Shown here: piece by piece, positions 35,107-44,169 of the stretch | Numbering within the stretch: the first letter of the stretch is position 1 | How the letters are laid out: each line of letters begins with the position of its first letter | Assembly: GCF_031453555.1 (NCBI RefSeq) | Contig: NZ_JAVIZM010000001.1 | Coordinates: forward strand, 2,983,001-3,047,000 | DNA: 64,000 bases | From: Bacillus sp. SLBN-46 | GTDB lineage: Bacteria; Bacillota; Bacilli; Bacillales; Cytobacillaceae | Direction: 5' to 3' | Made by a program: the position numbers and the translations under genes | Notes under the pieces: model-generated | What the model saw: only the letters and a program-made list of their open reading frames with translations | Told to the model about the DNA's origin: nothing | The model's database searches: none

Positions 35107-36345
35107 TTATGAAGCTTTTTGAATACGAATGTTCTTTCCTTCTTTACGTTGCTTTCTATATTCAGCTGCTGCTGTAAAAAGAACGTCTGTAGAAGAGTTT
35201 AGAGCAGTTTCAAACGAATCCTGTAAAACTCCGATGATAAATCCTACTCCAACGACCTGCATCGCAACATCCCCAGGAATTCCGAATAAGCTACATGCAA
35301 GTGGGATTAACAATAAGGAACCACCAGCAACACCTGAAGCACCGCAAGCACATACAGCAGACAGAACACTTAGAATGATCGCTGTAGGAATGTCCACATG
35401 AATGCCAAGTGTATGCACGGCTGCAAGCGTTAAAACAGAAATAGTAACGGCTGCACCAGCCATATTAATCGTTGCACCTAGCGGAATCGATACAGAATAC
35501 GTATCCTTATCAAGATTTAAATCTTCACATAATTTCATATTCACAGGAATATTAGAAGCAGAGCTTCTTGTAAAGAATGCTGTAATTCCACTTTCCTTTA
35601 AACACTTAAAAACAAGTGGATATGGGTTTTGTCTGATATTTACAAACACAATAATTGGATTCACCACTAGAGCAACTTGGAGCATACAGCCAATCAAAAC
35701 AGCAAGCAATTTACCATAACTAAGTAATGATTCAATTCCATTTGTAGTAATAGAATCAATAACTAAACCCATAATACCTAATGGAGCAAAACGAATCACC
35801 CAAGTAACCAATTTAGAAACGGCATCTGACAAATTAGCAATCATTGTTTTTGTCGTATCAGCAGCATTTTTTAAAGCCAAACCAAGAAGTACCGCCCATG
35901 CTAAAATACCGATATAGTTTGCATTAAAGATTGCTTTTACTGGGTTATCTACTATGTTAAGTAGTAAAGTTTTAAGAACTTCCACTACACCGCCAGGAGC
36001 CGTTACACCCTCCGCACCCTTTCCGAGAGTTAAACTTACTGGGAACATAAAGCTAACCACAACCGCAATGAATCCAGCTAAAAAAGTGCCTAAAAGATAA
36101 AGAACGATGATGGATTTCATATTGGTTTTATGACCACTCTTATGCTGTGCAATGGCCGACATAACCAAGAAAAGAACCAATACAGGCGCTATTGCCTTCA
36201 AAGCACCAACAAATAATGAACCAAAAATGACCACTGGTTTTGCTACATCTGGAACCGATACGGCTAGGATGATCCCAATAATCAAACCAACAATAATTTG
36301 TTTGACTAGACTAAGCTGATTCCATTTTCTCCATAAACTTTTCAA
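35107..36345 (-). CDS. sstT: Serine/threonine:Na+ symporter SstT
   Basis: A 412-residue dicarboxylate/amino acid:cation symporter with eight helices and two re-entrant hairpins. Characteristic segments are [13 protein letters not shown] (HP1 serine-rich motif), [21 protein letters not shown] (helix 7 Na+ site) and [20 protein letters not shown] (HP2). It imports L-serine and L-threonine with Na+ in E. coli. TTG start at 36345 behind AGGGGGG. A promoter with an overlapping perfect dyad lies about 145 bp upstream. Confidence 0.9.
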   Translation of the reverse strand: MKSLWRKWNQLSLVKQIIVGLIIGIILAVSVPDVAKPVVIFGSLFVGALKAIAPVLVLFLVMSAIAQHKSGHKTNMKSIIVLYLLGTFLAGFIAVVVSFMFPVSLTLGKGAEGVTAPGGVVEVLKTLLLNIVDNPVKAIFNANYIGILAWAVLLGLALKNAADTTKTMIANLSDAVSKLVTWVIRFAPLGIMGLVIDSITTNGIESLLSYGKLLAVLIGCMLQVALVVNPIIVFVNIRQNPYPLVFKCLKESGITAFFTRSSASNIPVNMKLCEDLNLDKDTYSVSIPLGATINMAGAAVTISVLTLAAVHTLGIHVDIPTAIILSVLSAVCACGASGVAGGSLLLIPLACSLFGIPGDVAMQVVGVGFIIGVLQDSFETALNSSTDVLFTAAAEYRKQRKEGKNIRIQKAS

Positions 36346-36487
36346 AGATAGTCCCCCCTAGTAGTATAAGATAATTTCAACAATTCTGGTTAATTTAGAA
36401 GTGCTGGCAAGAGTCTCCATTCCTAGCAAACTAGTAAACGGATAACTTCTTCCACCACAACATCTTAACCATTAAATAATAAATAGT

Positions 36488-36536
36488 ATTATATAGAATA
36501 TTTAGATATATTACAATAGCATCATTACTATTGTAA
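36488..36536 (-). promoter_or_regulatory. sstT promoter with overlapping 9-bp dyad
   Basis: TTGTAA (36516-36511), a 17-bp spacer and TATAAT (36493-36488) form a sigma-A promoter. The -35 lies inside TTACAATAG-N8-CTATTGTAA (36511-36536), a perfect 9-bp inverted repeat, which is an operator position for a repressor. Confidence 0.65.
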
Positions 36537-36560
36537 ACAAAACAATTTCCTCAAAAAAAT

Positions 36561-36586
36561 AAAGCTCTAGTTGTAACCAGAGCTTT
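36561..36586 (-). terminator. Hairpin in the gap downstream of sstT promoter
   Basis: AAAGCTCT and AGAGCTTT form an 8-bp core stem, facing the upstream side of the sstT promoter. It can end plus-strand traffic or insulate the promoter. Confidence 0.55.
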
Positions 36587-36592
36587 TACGGT

Positions 36593-36904
36593 TTAATTTT
36601 CGATTCGCTTTTCAATATTAAACAATCGCTTGTCCATTTCTGTTAACCTGTTATTTATATAGTCCACTTCGAAATCTGTTTTCTTTTTAGTCATCTTCAA
36701 AATTCCTACTACGTCCTCAGCTTGGGCAGTTTCAATTCTATTAACAGTTCCTTTAATCTCCCGGATATCAGATTTCACTTCTACCAAATCAGTTTTTACT
36801 TCTACCAAATCAGTTTTTACTTCTTTCATATCTGTTTGTACTACTTTCATATCTGTTTGTAATTCTTTAATTCCTTTTAAGATTTCTAGAATCTGTTTTT
36901 CCAT
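36593..36904 (-). CDS. Coiled-coil protein with tandem heptads
   Basis: A 103-residue protein, almost wholly coiled coil. Residues 18-50 consist of seven-residue repeats (TDMKVVQ, TDMKEVK, TDLVEVK twice, SDIREIK). At the DNA level these are 21-bp tandem repeats (36775-36860). A C-terminal half (DFEVDYINNRLTEMDKRLF) continues the helix. Likely a structural or adaptor protein; no family assigned. Start at M5 (GGATGGTGAGCGGA) is likely. Confidence 0.55.
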   Translation of the reverse strand: MEKQILEILKGIKELQTDMKVVQTDMKEVKTDLVEVKTDLVEVKSDIREIKGTVNRIETAQAEDVVGILKMTKKKTDFEVDYINNRLTEMDKRLFNIEKRIEN

Positions 36905-37023
36905 TCCGCTCACCATCCATTTTTTTATTATAAGGGTATTTTTAATTGAATTCTACTTAATTACTGCAATATCTGAAGTGAAATAATTATTTGAGAAATA
37001 AATAGGGGGTTTATTCAGAGTGA

Positions 37024-37779
37024 CTAGATTACCGAGGATGCATTGGCTTGCTCTTTAGAGATGATTTTTTCTATTTGTAGCATAACTGAAAGGACGTGAA
37101 TAAAAGCTTCATGTAAGGTAGATGTTCTTAAATATTTTTCATAATGATGATGGATGCAGCTTGCCATTGCTTCTCTTGCTAGGTAGTCAAAATGGTAAAA
37201 GTCAACGATTGGGAAAAATAATCCTCCACCTAATGGAAGTAGGGTCCCTGCGATGAATTCTCCCTTTTTAACAGGGCATGCGGTCGGATCATATATGACA
37301 ACATCCATTGTTTCTTCCGCCAAAACGTCAATCGCAACAAATGCACGATCATTATATGTATGGCCGACATAATAGAACTTAGGGATTGCACGATTACATT
37401 CTCTCAACCAGGAGGTAATAAAGGGCTTGTTTCTCAGCATATGGTTCTTTTGTGCAATATAATCATCCATACATCTCAACTTAGGCTTACGCGTCGATTG
37501 ATATAATAAGTCCCACCAAAAGAGATTGTCCAGTAATCCTTGGCGTTTTTCTTTACTAGGTTGAAGGTCATCTACCAATTCCTTCAGAAGCGAAAGGTTC
37601 TCATCATGGTAATACTCATCAATCGCATAAATCATAAAGTCTCGAATATATTCATCTACCATTACCTCCCTTAATTCCTCCGAAACAGGATAATCTGTTC
37701 GAAATGTTTTTGCCTTCAAATCTGATTGGACAAGTTCAAGCACATTTTTAACGTTTTCTTTTAGTTTCATTTTCTTCAT
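37024..37779 (-). CDS. Hypothetical protein
   Basis: About 251 residues, soluble, with an alpha-helical N-terminal third and a central beta-rich segment (AIPKFYYVGHTYNDRAFVAI). The pattern resembles uncharacterised Bacillus proteins of about 250 residues; no named family recognised. It sits between two coiled-coil genes on the same strand. Start could be M5 or the ATG four codons earlier. Confidence 0.5.
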   Translation of the reverse strand: MKKMKLKENVKNVLELVQSDLKAKTFRTDYPVSEELREVMVDEYIRDFMIYAIDEYYHDENLSLLKELVDDLQPSKEKRQGLLDNLFWWDLLYQSTRKPKLRCMDDYIAQKNHMLRNKPFITSWLRECNRAIPKFYYVGHTYNDRAFVAIDVLAEETMDVVIYDPTACPVKKGEFIAGTLLPLGGGLFFPIVDFYHFDYLAREAMASCIHHHYEKYLRTSTLHEAFIHVLSVMLQIEKIISKEQANASSVI

Positions 37780-37805
37780 CAATCCTTTCATATGTGTTTT
37801 TGTAA

Positions 37806-38273
37806 TTATTTATTTTTAGGTTGCTCTAGTTTACTCACCTTTCTCTTTACGCTCGCAACCTCATTGAAAAGCAATTCAATATCAGCATTTACATCTGATT
37901 TAAATGTCCTCATATCTTTACGGAAATGAGTTAAATTTTCTGTTAATAATGTAGTAGAATGCTTAATAATATTTATAATTTCAGATTGACCAGCTCTTAA
38001 TTCTTTTATGTCTTTTCTCATTTCTCCTTGACCTGTCTCCAATTTCCCTACCTGATTAGATAATTCTTTTTGTCCACTTTTTAAGTCATTTTGCACAATT
38101 GTAAACTCAGCTTGCCTCCTTGTTAATTCCATTTGACCTTTTTTTAATTCTTCTTGTCCAGTTTCAAGATGAGCCATTCGATAAAGAACTTCCATTTGGC
38201 TCTTTTCCAGGTTTCGAATAGAACTACTATTGTTTTCCAACTCTGAAAGAATTTTATCTAATTTTTCTTCCAT
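37806..38273 (-). CDS. Coiled-coil protein
   Basis: A 155-residue protein that is a near-continuous coiled coil with heptads such as LETGQEELKKGQMELTRRQ, repeated later as LETGQGEMRKDIKELRAGQS. Start at ATG 38273 behind GGAGG. It belongs to the same type as the 36.6-kb gene, suggesting a small family of related coiled-coil proteins flanking the 37-kb gene. Confidence 0.6.
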   Translation of the reverse strand: MEEKLDKILSELENNSSSIRNLEKSQMEVLYRMAHLETGQEELKKGQMELTRRQAEFTIVQNDLKSGQKELSNQVGKLETGQGEMRKDIKELRAGQSEIINIIKHSTTLLTENLTHFRKDMRTFKSDVNADIELLFNEVASVKRKVSKLEQPKNK

Positions 38274-38621
38274 AAACAAAACCTCCGATATTAATTTAAT
38301 ATAAACTAAATAAACTGTCTTACCACTCTTATTAGACAGTATACTCCGTACAGAGATAATGACAAAATGCACCTTTATTTATAAAAAGTTAAACATTGGG
38401 TCTAAAAATAAAGGAAAACAAAAATAATGAAGGTCAAATTATGATTTACTAGATAGGAAATGAGTGGATAAATTCAATCTTCAATGGTAAAAGAATGTGG
38501 GAATTAGTGTTAGTATTGCAAGGAGAATTTTAATGATAAATAACAAACCTAGTATATCATTAATATAATTGGAATGCTGATAGCAAAACTAGATTTCACA
38601 AAAATGTAATAATTAGTCAAA
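38274..38621. other. Gene-free stretch
   Basis: About 350 bases of AT-rich sequence. A tiny ORF MINNKPSISLI at about 38530-38570 has a good AAGGAG site, but is only 11 codons and is not convincing. No other structure seen until the ispA terminator. Confidence 0.4.
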
Positions 38622-38656
38622 AAACAGTGCCAAAGAAATTCCTCGGCACTGTTTTT
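38622..38656 (-). terminator. Terminator of ispA
   Basis: AAAACAGTGCC and GGCACTGTTTT form an 11-bp stem with AAGAAATTCCT in the loop, ending in a T-run. Confidence 0.85.
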
Positions 38657-38667
38657 TTATATTTTTA

Positions 38668-39630
38668 TTAAACCTTCATCACTTCTACTACTTGCTTTGT
38701 ATCGAAAACCCCTGTTAAGTAGTCTACAGCCGTCAGATATAACAGTCCATTCCCCTCTAGCTTTGGAGAATTACCTAAAGGAACCGTTCTCTTTATTAAT
38801 TGCGCGTAGATTTCAGGCTCTGTTAACTCTCTCTCAAACGATTCAAACGTAAGAGCTTTTAAGAGAGCTAAAGCACCAGAAACATGAGGAGTGGCCATCG
38901 AAGTCCCACTAAGCTTGGCATATTTTCCTTTTAAATAGGTAGAAAGTATATTTTCACCAGGAGCTACGAGATCCACTTCATTATTCGAATTAGTAAAATC
39001 AGAAATTTGTCTCTCTAAATTAATCGCTCCTACACTAATTACTTCGTTATAAGACCCAGGATAACCAAATTCATCAGTTGTATCCCGGCCATCGCCTTCA
39101 TTGCCGGCCGCACAAACAACAAGGATATTATTTTCGACCGCTTTTTGAATCGCTTCATGTAATTCAGGCACATCCTCAGGTCCGCCAAGGCTCATGGAAA
39201 TAATATCAACCTTTTGTTCTATCGCATAATAGATCCCATTGATGATCCATTCATATTGGCCAGAACCATTTCTATCAAGGACTTTGACAATTAATAGATT
39301 CGCTTCAGGAGCTACACCAACAACTCCTTTTTGGTTGATCGTCGCTGCCATCGTACCAGCCACATGGGTGCCATGACCATTGTAATCCCGAAACACCTCT
39401 TTAATACCTTTGTCATCCCTCGTGAAATTCCTTCCACCAATAATCCGTTCCCTCAAGTCGGGATGTGTTAAATCACAGCCGGTATCAAGTATAGCAATCG
39501 TGACTCCCTTTCCCTTTGTCTTCTCCCAGACTTTCGGGGCCTGTATCATGTCTACCCCTTTTGGCACCTCGGTTACTTCTTCAACCTCTGCAATCACTTG
39601 GTACGGAATCAAGCGTACGTGTCGCTCCAT
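38668..39630 (-). CDS. ispA: Intracellular subtilisin-like serine protease
   Basis: A 320-residue S8 protease. Catalytic triad: Asp in AILDTGCDLTHPDL (about 49), His in YNGHGTHVAGT (about 86) and Ser in LSGTSMATPHVSGA (about 244). The short N-terminal extension (MERHVRLIPYQVI) contains the LIPY/F motif that blocks the active site in Bacillus intracellular subtilisins, and there is no signal peptide, so it acts in the cytosol. Start at ATG 39630 behind AGGAGGG. It degrades bulk protein in stationary phase and sporulation (IspA family knowledge). Confidence 0.92.
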   Translation of the reverse strand: MERHVRLIPYQVIAEVEEVTEVPKGVDMIQAPKVWEKTKGKGVTIAILDTGCDLTHPDLRERIIGGRNFTRDDKGIKEVFRDYNGHGTHVAGTMAATINQKGVVGVAPEANLLIVKVLDRNGSGQYEWIINGIYYAIEQKVDIISMSLGGPEDVPELHEAIQKAVENNILVVCAAGNEGDGRDTTDEFGYPGSYNEVISVGAINLERQISDFTNSNNEVDLVAPGENILSTYLKGKYAKLSGTSMATPHVSGALALLKALTFESFERELTEPEIYAQLIKRTVPLGNSPKLEGNGLLYLTAVDYLTGVFDTKQVVEVMKV

Positions 39631-40030
39631 TATTTTCCCTCCTGACAGATTTATTGAAGCCAACCCATGATGTTATTAATAGTTTAACAATTCAGAATCT
39701 ATTAATATTGATTCTTTTGGCATATTTTTCTATTAAACCACTCCTTTCCTTATTGGGAAAAAAATCATCCTACCACCTTTTATATAGGAGAATAATAGAA
39801 GAAGAGACAGCTTATAATAGAAATAATTTTCTACAAATCGTAGAAACAGCTTTTGATTTACCGTCTTAATTTGTCCGAAAAAGAAATATATTTACTTTTC
39901 CTAATAAAATTTGAAGATTCATGTAGATAAGTTTTATAACTTGATTGCAGGAAAAAACCTATTCGTTATAAAAATAGTAAAGTAGGCGGAACAGACGTCT
40001 AACGAATAAGTTGAAAGGTGGTCATGATCC
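39631..40030. other. Divergent intergenic region, possible small ORF
   Basis: 400 bases between ispA and the 61-residue plus-strand gene. A 52-codon open stretch starting at TTG 39711 (LAYFSIKPLLSLLGKK...) continues without stop to 39869 but lacks a ribosome site. It may be a small membrane protein or chance. No other feature seen. Confidence 0.3.
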
Positions 40031-40216
40031 TTGGCAACGGATTTATCCCTGCAACAAATCGTCGAAGGTCTACCGAAGTCTTTGTTATATGCATCTGATA
40101 GGGATTTGGAAGGATTCCAAAAAATTATCGAAGAAACAATTAGATTAAGAGAAGGTCATAAAAACCTACAAAAGATGGTTAAAAACTTCTCAACCACTAC
40201 GATTCAGAGGACTTAA
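40031..40216 (+). CDS. Small hypothetical protein
   Basis: A 61-residue helical protein: LSLQQIVEGLPKSLLYASDRDLEGFQKIIEETI then a basic tail (REGHKNLQKMVKNFSTTTIQRT). TTG start behind AGGTGGTC. No family recognised. It is convergent with the VWA gene, with the 52-bp repeat array between them. Confidence 0.5.
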   Translation: MATDLSLQQIVEGLPKSLLYASDRDLEGFQKIIEETIRLREGHKNLQKMVKNFSTTTIQRT

Positions 40217-40284
40217 AACATACTGACTAAAACTATTTTGAAGGTGTAATCACCTTCTTTTTTCTTTGCTGTTTTCACAACCTT

Positions 40285-41010
40285 TTGACAATGTTTCTGC
40301 TTTCTCTGCCAACACTGGCTGAAGTTGCCCTGCCTTTTGACAATGTTTCTGCTTTTCCCACCAACTCTGTCCGAAGTTGCGTTGCCTTTTGACAATCTTT
40401 CTGGTTTTTCCTTCAACACTGTCTAAAGTTGCCTTGACTTTTGACAGTGTTTCTCCTTTTCTCCCAACTCTGTCCGAAGTTCCCTTGACTTTTGACAGTG
40501 TTACTCCTTTTCTCCCAACTCTGTCCGAAGTTGCCTTAACTTTTGACAGTGTTTCTCCTTTTTCTCCCAACTCTGTCCGAAGTTGCATTTCCTTTGGACA
40601 ATGTTTCTGCTTTTTCCACCAACTCTGTCCGAACTTGACTAATCTTTGGACAATCTTTCTGCTTTTTCCTTCAACTCTGTCCGAAGTTGCCTTCCCTTTT
40701 GACAATATTTCTGCTTTTTCCACCAACACTGTCCGAACTTGACTAATCTTTGGACAATCTTTCTGCTTTTTCCTTCAACTCTGTCCGAAGTTGCCTTCCC
40801 TTTTGACAGTGTTACTCCTTTTTCTCCCAACTCTGTCCAAAGTTGCCTTGCCTTTTGACAGTGTTACTCCTTTTCCCTTCAACGCTGTCCGAAGTTGCTT
40901 TGCCTTTTGACAATATTTCTGCTTTTTCCACCAACACTGTCCGAAGTTGCCTTGACTTCTGACAATGTTTAAGTTATTACTGCTTACTCTGTCAGAAGTG
41001 GCACCTGAAT
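40285..41010. repeat. Tandem array of fourteen 52-bp hairpin units
   Basis: Copies of TTGACAnTGTTnCTsCTTTTTCn...AACTCTGTCCGAAGTTGCCTT recur with starts at 40285, 40337, 40389, 40441, 40492, 40543, 40595, 40647, 40699, 40751, 40803, 40855, 40907 and 40959. The spacing is 52 bp except for two 51-bp steps. In each, GACAGTGTT and AACTCTGTC can pair as a 9-bp stem around a loop of about 14. Because 52 is not a multiple of 3, the long open frames on the minus strand are not real protein repeats. Confidence 0.9.
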
Positions 41011-41037
41011 CAGGAACAAAATGTCCAGAACACAAAA

Positions 41038-41065
41038 AAGGAAGCTAGATTTCCTTTGCTTCCTT
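41038..41065. terminator. Hairpin after the VWA gene
   Basis: AAGGAAGC and GCTTCCTT form an 8-bp stem with a pyrimidine-rich loop, between the 52-bp array and the VWA gene end. Confidence 0.6.
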
Positions 41066-41080
41066 CTAATTCTATTAAAA

Positions 41081-41734
41081 TTATATATTCTTTGAACGAC
41101 GATTATAATCCCTCTCAATGCCTTCTTTCCAGTTCCGTTCAATCTTTTTCCCGCTGCGAAGACTACTCACTGCTTCATTTACAGCTTCATAATTTAATTG
41201 CGTTCCAACCTCGTCCGCGTGGTAATCAACGGCGAATTCCTCATCGATTCCAAATCTAGCAGCCGTTGTCACCGCATCAATATTTGCTCCAAGGAACAGG
41301 AACTCCCAGCCATACTTCTCCTTTTGATGATGGACCATTTTTTTAATTTTATCAGCTGTGAATTCATGGCTGGCATTCTCCATCCCATCCGTTGTAATCA
41401 CGAATAGAACCTTTTCTGCTTGTTCCTCTTCACTCGTTTTCTTTTGTACATTGACGATTTTTTGAATCGTAAAGCCAATGGCATCTAATAAAGCAGTCGT
41501 TCCCCTTACTTCATAATCCTCATCGGTCATGGGAGAAATGCCTTTTACATTGATTCTGTCGTGCAATAATTCGTATTGATGGTCGAATAAGACGGTAGTA
41601 ACAATAGCTTCTCCTTCTGCTTTCTGCTGCTTCGCAAGCATGGCATTAAAGCCGCCAATGGTATCCGCCTCGAGTCCTGCCATTGACCCACTTCTATCTA
41701 AAATAAACACTAATTCAGTAACATTCTTTTTCAT
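41081..41734 (-). CDS. VWA domain protein
   Basis: A 217-residue protein with a complete von Willebrand A domain. The MIDAS metal site is DRSGSM (residues 13-18) with later Thr (GTTALLDAI, about 94) and Asp (TTDGMENAS, about 130). No signal peptide. A macro-domain gene lies 78 bp upstream on the same strand; VWA plus macro domain neighbours are typical of ter-related stress and conflict clusters. The ATG follows GGAGGATG. Confidence 0.83.
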   Translation of the reverse strand: MKKNVTELVFILDRSGSMAGLEADTIGGFNAMLAKQQKAEGEAIVTTVLFDHQYELLHDRINVKGISPMTDEDYEVRGTTALLDAIGFTIQKIVNVQKKTSEEEQAEKVLFVITTDGMENASHEFTADKIKKMVHHQKEKYGWEFLFLGANIDAVTTAARFGIDEEFAVDYHADEVGTQLNYEAVNEAVSSLRSGKKIERNWKEGIERDYNRRSKNI

Positions 41735-41812
41735 AAATTGTCATCCTCCGTTCTTTGATAAACTAAGGATAACAATTTTTCAAAAAGAAAAGGTCGCTTC
41801 GAAAGCGACATT

Positions 41813-42814
41813 TCAGGCACCGAGTAAGGGCTGATCAAAAGCGAATAACGCTTCATTGATTTCATGAATATTGTAGTTAGCCTGCTGGATAAAGTACTCA
41901 ATGATGACATCAAATTTACTGCTTCGTGACAATGTAAACCCAGCAGCAGACAGCAGTTCCAACGTTTCCTCAAAACACAATCCAAGTGCAATGGCTAACG
42001 CAACGGCCGTTTTCTTTTTTGGAGTATAATCAACCCCAGTCCGAATTTTAGAAAATAATTTTCGGTCCATATTGGCCCGTTTATACGTTTCCACATCCGT
42101 CATACCTTTTTCATCAATAAAGCGTAACAATCTTTCTGAAAAAGACTCCTCGAGTTGATCCAACATATTTACTAAAGAATACTCTGCTTCCTTAAATATC
42201 TCATGTTGAAGGGGTACATCCTCAAACAATTCTTCTAAAACATATGGATCTTGTCTATTCCGGTTAAAAGTGATACTGGCTTCATCTACATAATTCTCGT
42301 CAATATACTCATCAATCGATTGAAATAATTTCTTGCTAATTCCAAACGAACTTTTGTCAAAAACAACCAGGTAAACAAACATGTCATGCTGTAACAGGAA
42401 GGAACTAATGGTGGAAATAGCAATTTGCAATGCCTCTTCCTTTGGATAGCCATAAATTCCAGTTGAAATCAACGGAAAGGCAATCGATTCACATTGATAG
42501 TTTTTTGCTAGTTCCAAAGAGCTAGAGTAGGATTCCTGTAACAAGCTTGCTTCTTGATGCGTACCACCCTGCCAAATCGGTCCTGGAGTGTGTATGATGT
42601 ATTTTGCTTCCAGCTTAAACCCATCAGTAATAACGGCCTCTCCCACCTTGCAGCTGCCGATTTGATCGCATTCCTCCTGCAACTCACTAGCACCCGCCGC
42701 ACGAAAAATGGCTCCACAAACACCGCCACCCTTTTGGAGCGATGTATTTGCGGCATTCACAATCGCATCTACCTTCATCTTCGTAATATCGTTCCGAACA
42801 ATTTCTAATGGCAT
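41813..42814 (-). CDS. Macro domain protein with a C-terminal HTH-like domain
   Basis: A 333-residue protein. An N-terminal macro domain (1-170) has the ADP-ribose-binding signatures VDAIVNAANTSLQKGGGVCGAI (about 14-35) and PLISTGIYGYP (about 112-122). This fold hydrolyses or binds ADP-ribose or O-acetyl-ADP-ribose. The C-terminal 100 residues (GMTDVETYKRANMDRKLFSKI onward) form a helical, HTH-like module that Bacilli often attach to macro, VWA and helicase proteins. Start at ATG 42814 behind GGGAAGGG. Likely works with the VWA gene. Confidence 0.83.
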   Translation of the reverse strand: MPLEIVRNDITKMKVDAIVNAANTSLQKGGGVCGAIFRAAGASELQEECDQIGSCKVGEAVITDGFKLEAKYIIHTPGPIWQGGTHQEASLLQESYSSSLELAKNYQCESIAFPLISTGIYGYPKEEALQIAISTISSFLLQHDMFVYLVVFDKSSFGISKKLFQSIDEYIDENYVDEASITFNRNRQDPYVLEELFEDVPLQHEIFKEAEYSLVNMLDQLEESFSERLLRFIDEKGMTDVETYKRANMDRKLFSKIRTGVDYTPKKKTAVALAIALGLCFEETLELLSAAGFTLSRSSKFDVIIEYFIQQANYNIHEINEALFAFDQPLLGA

Positions 42815-42934
42815 AATTTTTCCCTTCCCCAATTTTTTCGATTAATCCTTGGGTCAATTATACCAAAAAAGAAAAGCGCTGGAGCCGGACAATTCTCGAA
42901 ATAGAACTATATACATTCTTATAATGTTATAAAA

Positions 42935-42962
42935 GACCGAACATGCACTCACATGTCCGGTC
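42935..42962 (-). terminator. Terminator of the YwaF-like gene
   Basis: GACCG.ACATG and CATGT.CGGTC form a stem of about 10 bp with a 6-base loop after the stop codon of the YwaF-like gene. Confidence 0.7.
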
Positions 42963-42978
42963 CAGTAATTGACGGTTC

Positions 42979-43704
42979 TTATATAGTCTTTTGAATTTGT
43001 TTCTTCTTGCTTTCTATCCTTTGTAAAATTTCCATTGGTATATAGGTAATTCCAAATACAATCAGTGCAGCAATCTCAAGATTGATATAATACATAATCC
43101 CAGTTCCGAAGAATGTGAGAATGGTTTCTGATTGTGTTGGAGCGGCCAGGTAGAAAAAGTTCGTGTCAATCAACTTATTTAAGATAAAGATCGGAACGGC
43201 AATAATATTAGCGGTTATATAACTAGACAAGATTGCTTTCCTTGGAACTCTGTAACCTTCATATAGGATAAAATACAGTGCGGCTAATGGAAGAACGGAA
43301 TGGTGAAGGAAATATTCTATAAAGCGGAAATGTGGGAATGTGTAGACCATTTCTGGTGTAACCATAGCTAAAAATGGAGGAAGTGTACCGAAAAAATATA
43401 ACAAATAAAACATCTTAGTATTCTTTTTCAAAAATAAATACATCGCTAAAAAGGTACTAAGCGAACAAAGCTGTAAAGGAAGATCACTCACGTCCCATTG
43501 ATCGGTTAGGATTAGCCATAGATGCGAGGAAATTTCACAGGCTGGCAAAAGAATAAATAGTGTCCATTTAATAATCTGCTGATATATCTTACGTTTGTTT
43601 CTGAAATACACTAAAACACCACAGGCTACAAAGAATACCACTAATGTCCAAATATGAACAGAAGAAAATAACTCAAATCCCTGCATTCCTGTCACAGAAA
43701 ACAT
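42979..43704 (-). CDS. TIGR02206/YwaF family membrane protein
   Basis: A 241-residue protein with seven predicted helices. Family segments are WDVSDLPLQLCSLSTFLAMYLF, FRFIEYFLHHSVLPLAALYF and FFGTGIMYYINLEIAALIVFG. Known as YwaF in Bacillus; the function is not established. The ATG follows GAGAGGTGGTG. Monocistronic, with its own terminator. Confidence 0.8.
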   Translation of the reverse strand: MFSVTGMQGFELFSSVHIWTLVVFFVACGVLVYFRNKRKIYQQIIKWTLFILLPACEISSHLWLILTDQWDVSDLPLQLCSLSTFLAMYLFLKKNTKMFYLLYFFGTLPPFLAMVTPEMVYTFPHFRFIEYFLHHSVLPLAALYFILYEGYRVPRKAILSSYITANIIAVPIFILNKLIDTNFFYLAAPTQSETILTFFGTGIMYYINLEIAALIVFGITYIPMEILQRIESKKKQIQKTI

Positions 43705-43856
43705 GATGTTATCACCACCTCTCGCTGTTCGGTGAAATGCTGTTATTTTAAGTGTATTCAGCGGTAGAAAAAAATGGCACGAATTAAATTCATTTCAAAG
43801 AAAAGGTAACTCAAGATTCCTTCTTAGCATATAATCATGGTGGGCGGGTGATTGAT

Positions 43857-44069
43857 GTGGAGAATAAGGTAGAACAAGCATTTAAAATCAATTTTTTGAA
43901 AATCGGCATAATGACCAATACTGGAGTTTTACAAATTGGTGTGGGGGCAGGTGGTAAAAAACAAGGTACTCCAGCCGGATATACTACCATTGGAGAGTCT
44001 TTAGTGCATGTTCCAGCACCTGCGGTTCCCTTGCAAGCACCAGTACGAGATTTTGCAAAAGGTTTGTAA
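43857..44069 (+). CDS. Spore germination GerPB-like small protein
   Basis: About 70 residues. INFLKIGIMTNTGVLQIGVGAGGKKQG resembles the GerPB core (INxIKIGxxSNSSVLQIGSAG), followed by a Pro/Val-rich tail (HVPAPAVPLQAPVRDF). GerP proteins help germinants cross the spore coat. Start at GTG 43857 behind GGGCGGG, or GTG 43848. An isolated gene rather than a gerP operon. Confidence 0.55.
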   Translation: MENKVEQAFKINFLKIGIMTNTGVLQIGVGAGGKKQGTPAGYTTIGESLVHVPAPAVPLQAPVRDFAKGL

Positions 44070-44111
44070 TTTTGATACGTTTAGAGGATTGTTTTAACGG
44101 GTCCGTTACCT

Positions 44112-44145
44112 AAAAAATGACCAACAAATTTGCTGGTCATTTTTG
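44112..44145. terminator. Bidirectional terminator
   Basis: AAAAAATGACCA and TGGTCATTTTTG with an internal CAAATTTGC core form a strong stem between convergent genes. Confidence 0.85.
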
Positions 44146-44169
44146 TTTGATTTAAAGTTGTTTTTTAAG

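Noticed and set aside
40213..41035. Several long minus-strand open frames with repeats such as KATSDRVGRKGETLSK
   Set aside because: They fall in the 52-bp array. The period shifts frame at each unit, all frames are open through low stop content, and no ribosome site fits.
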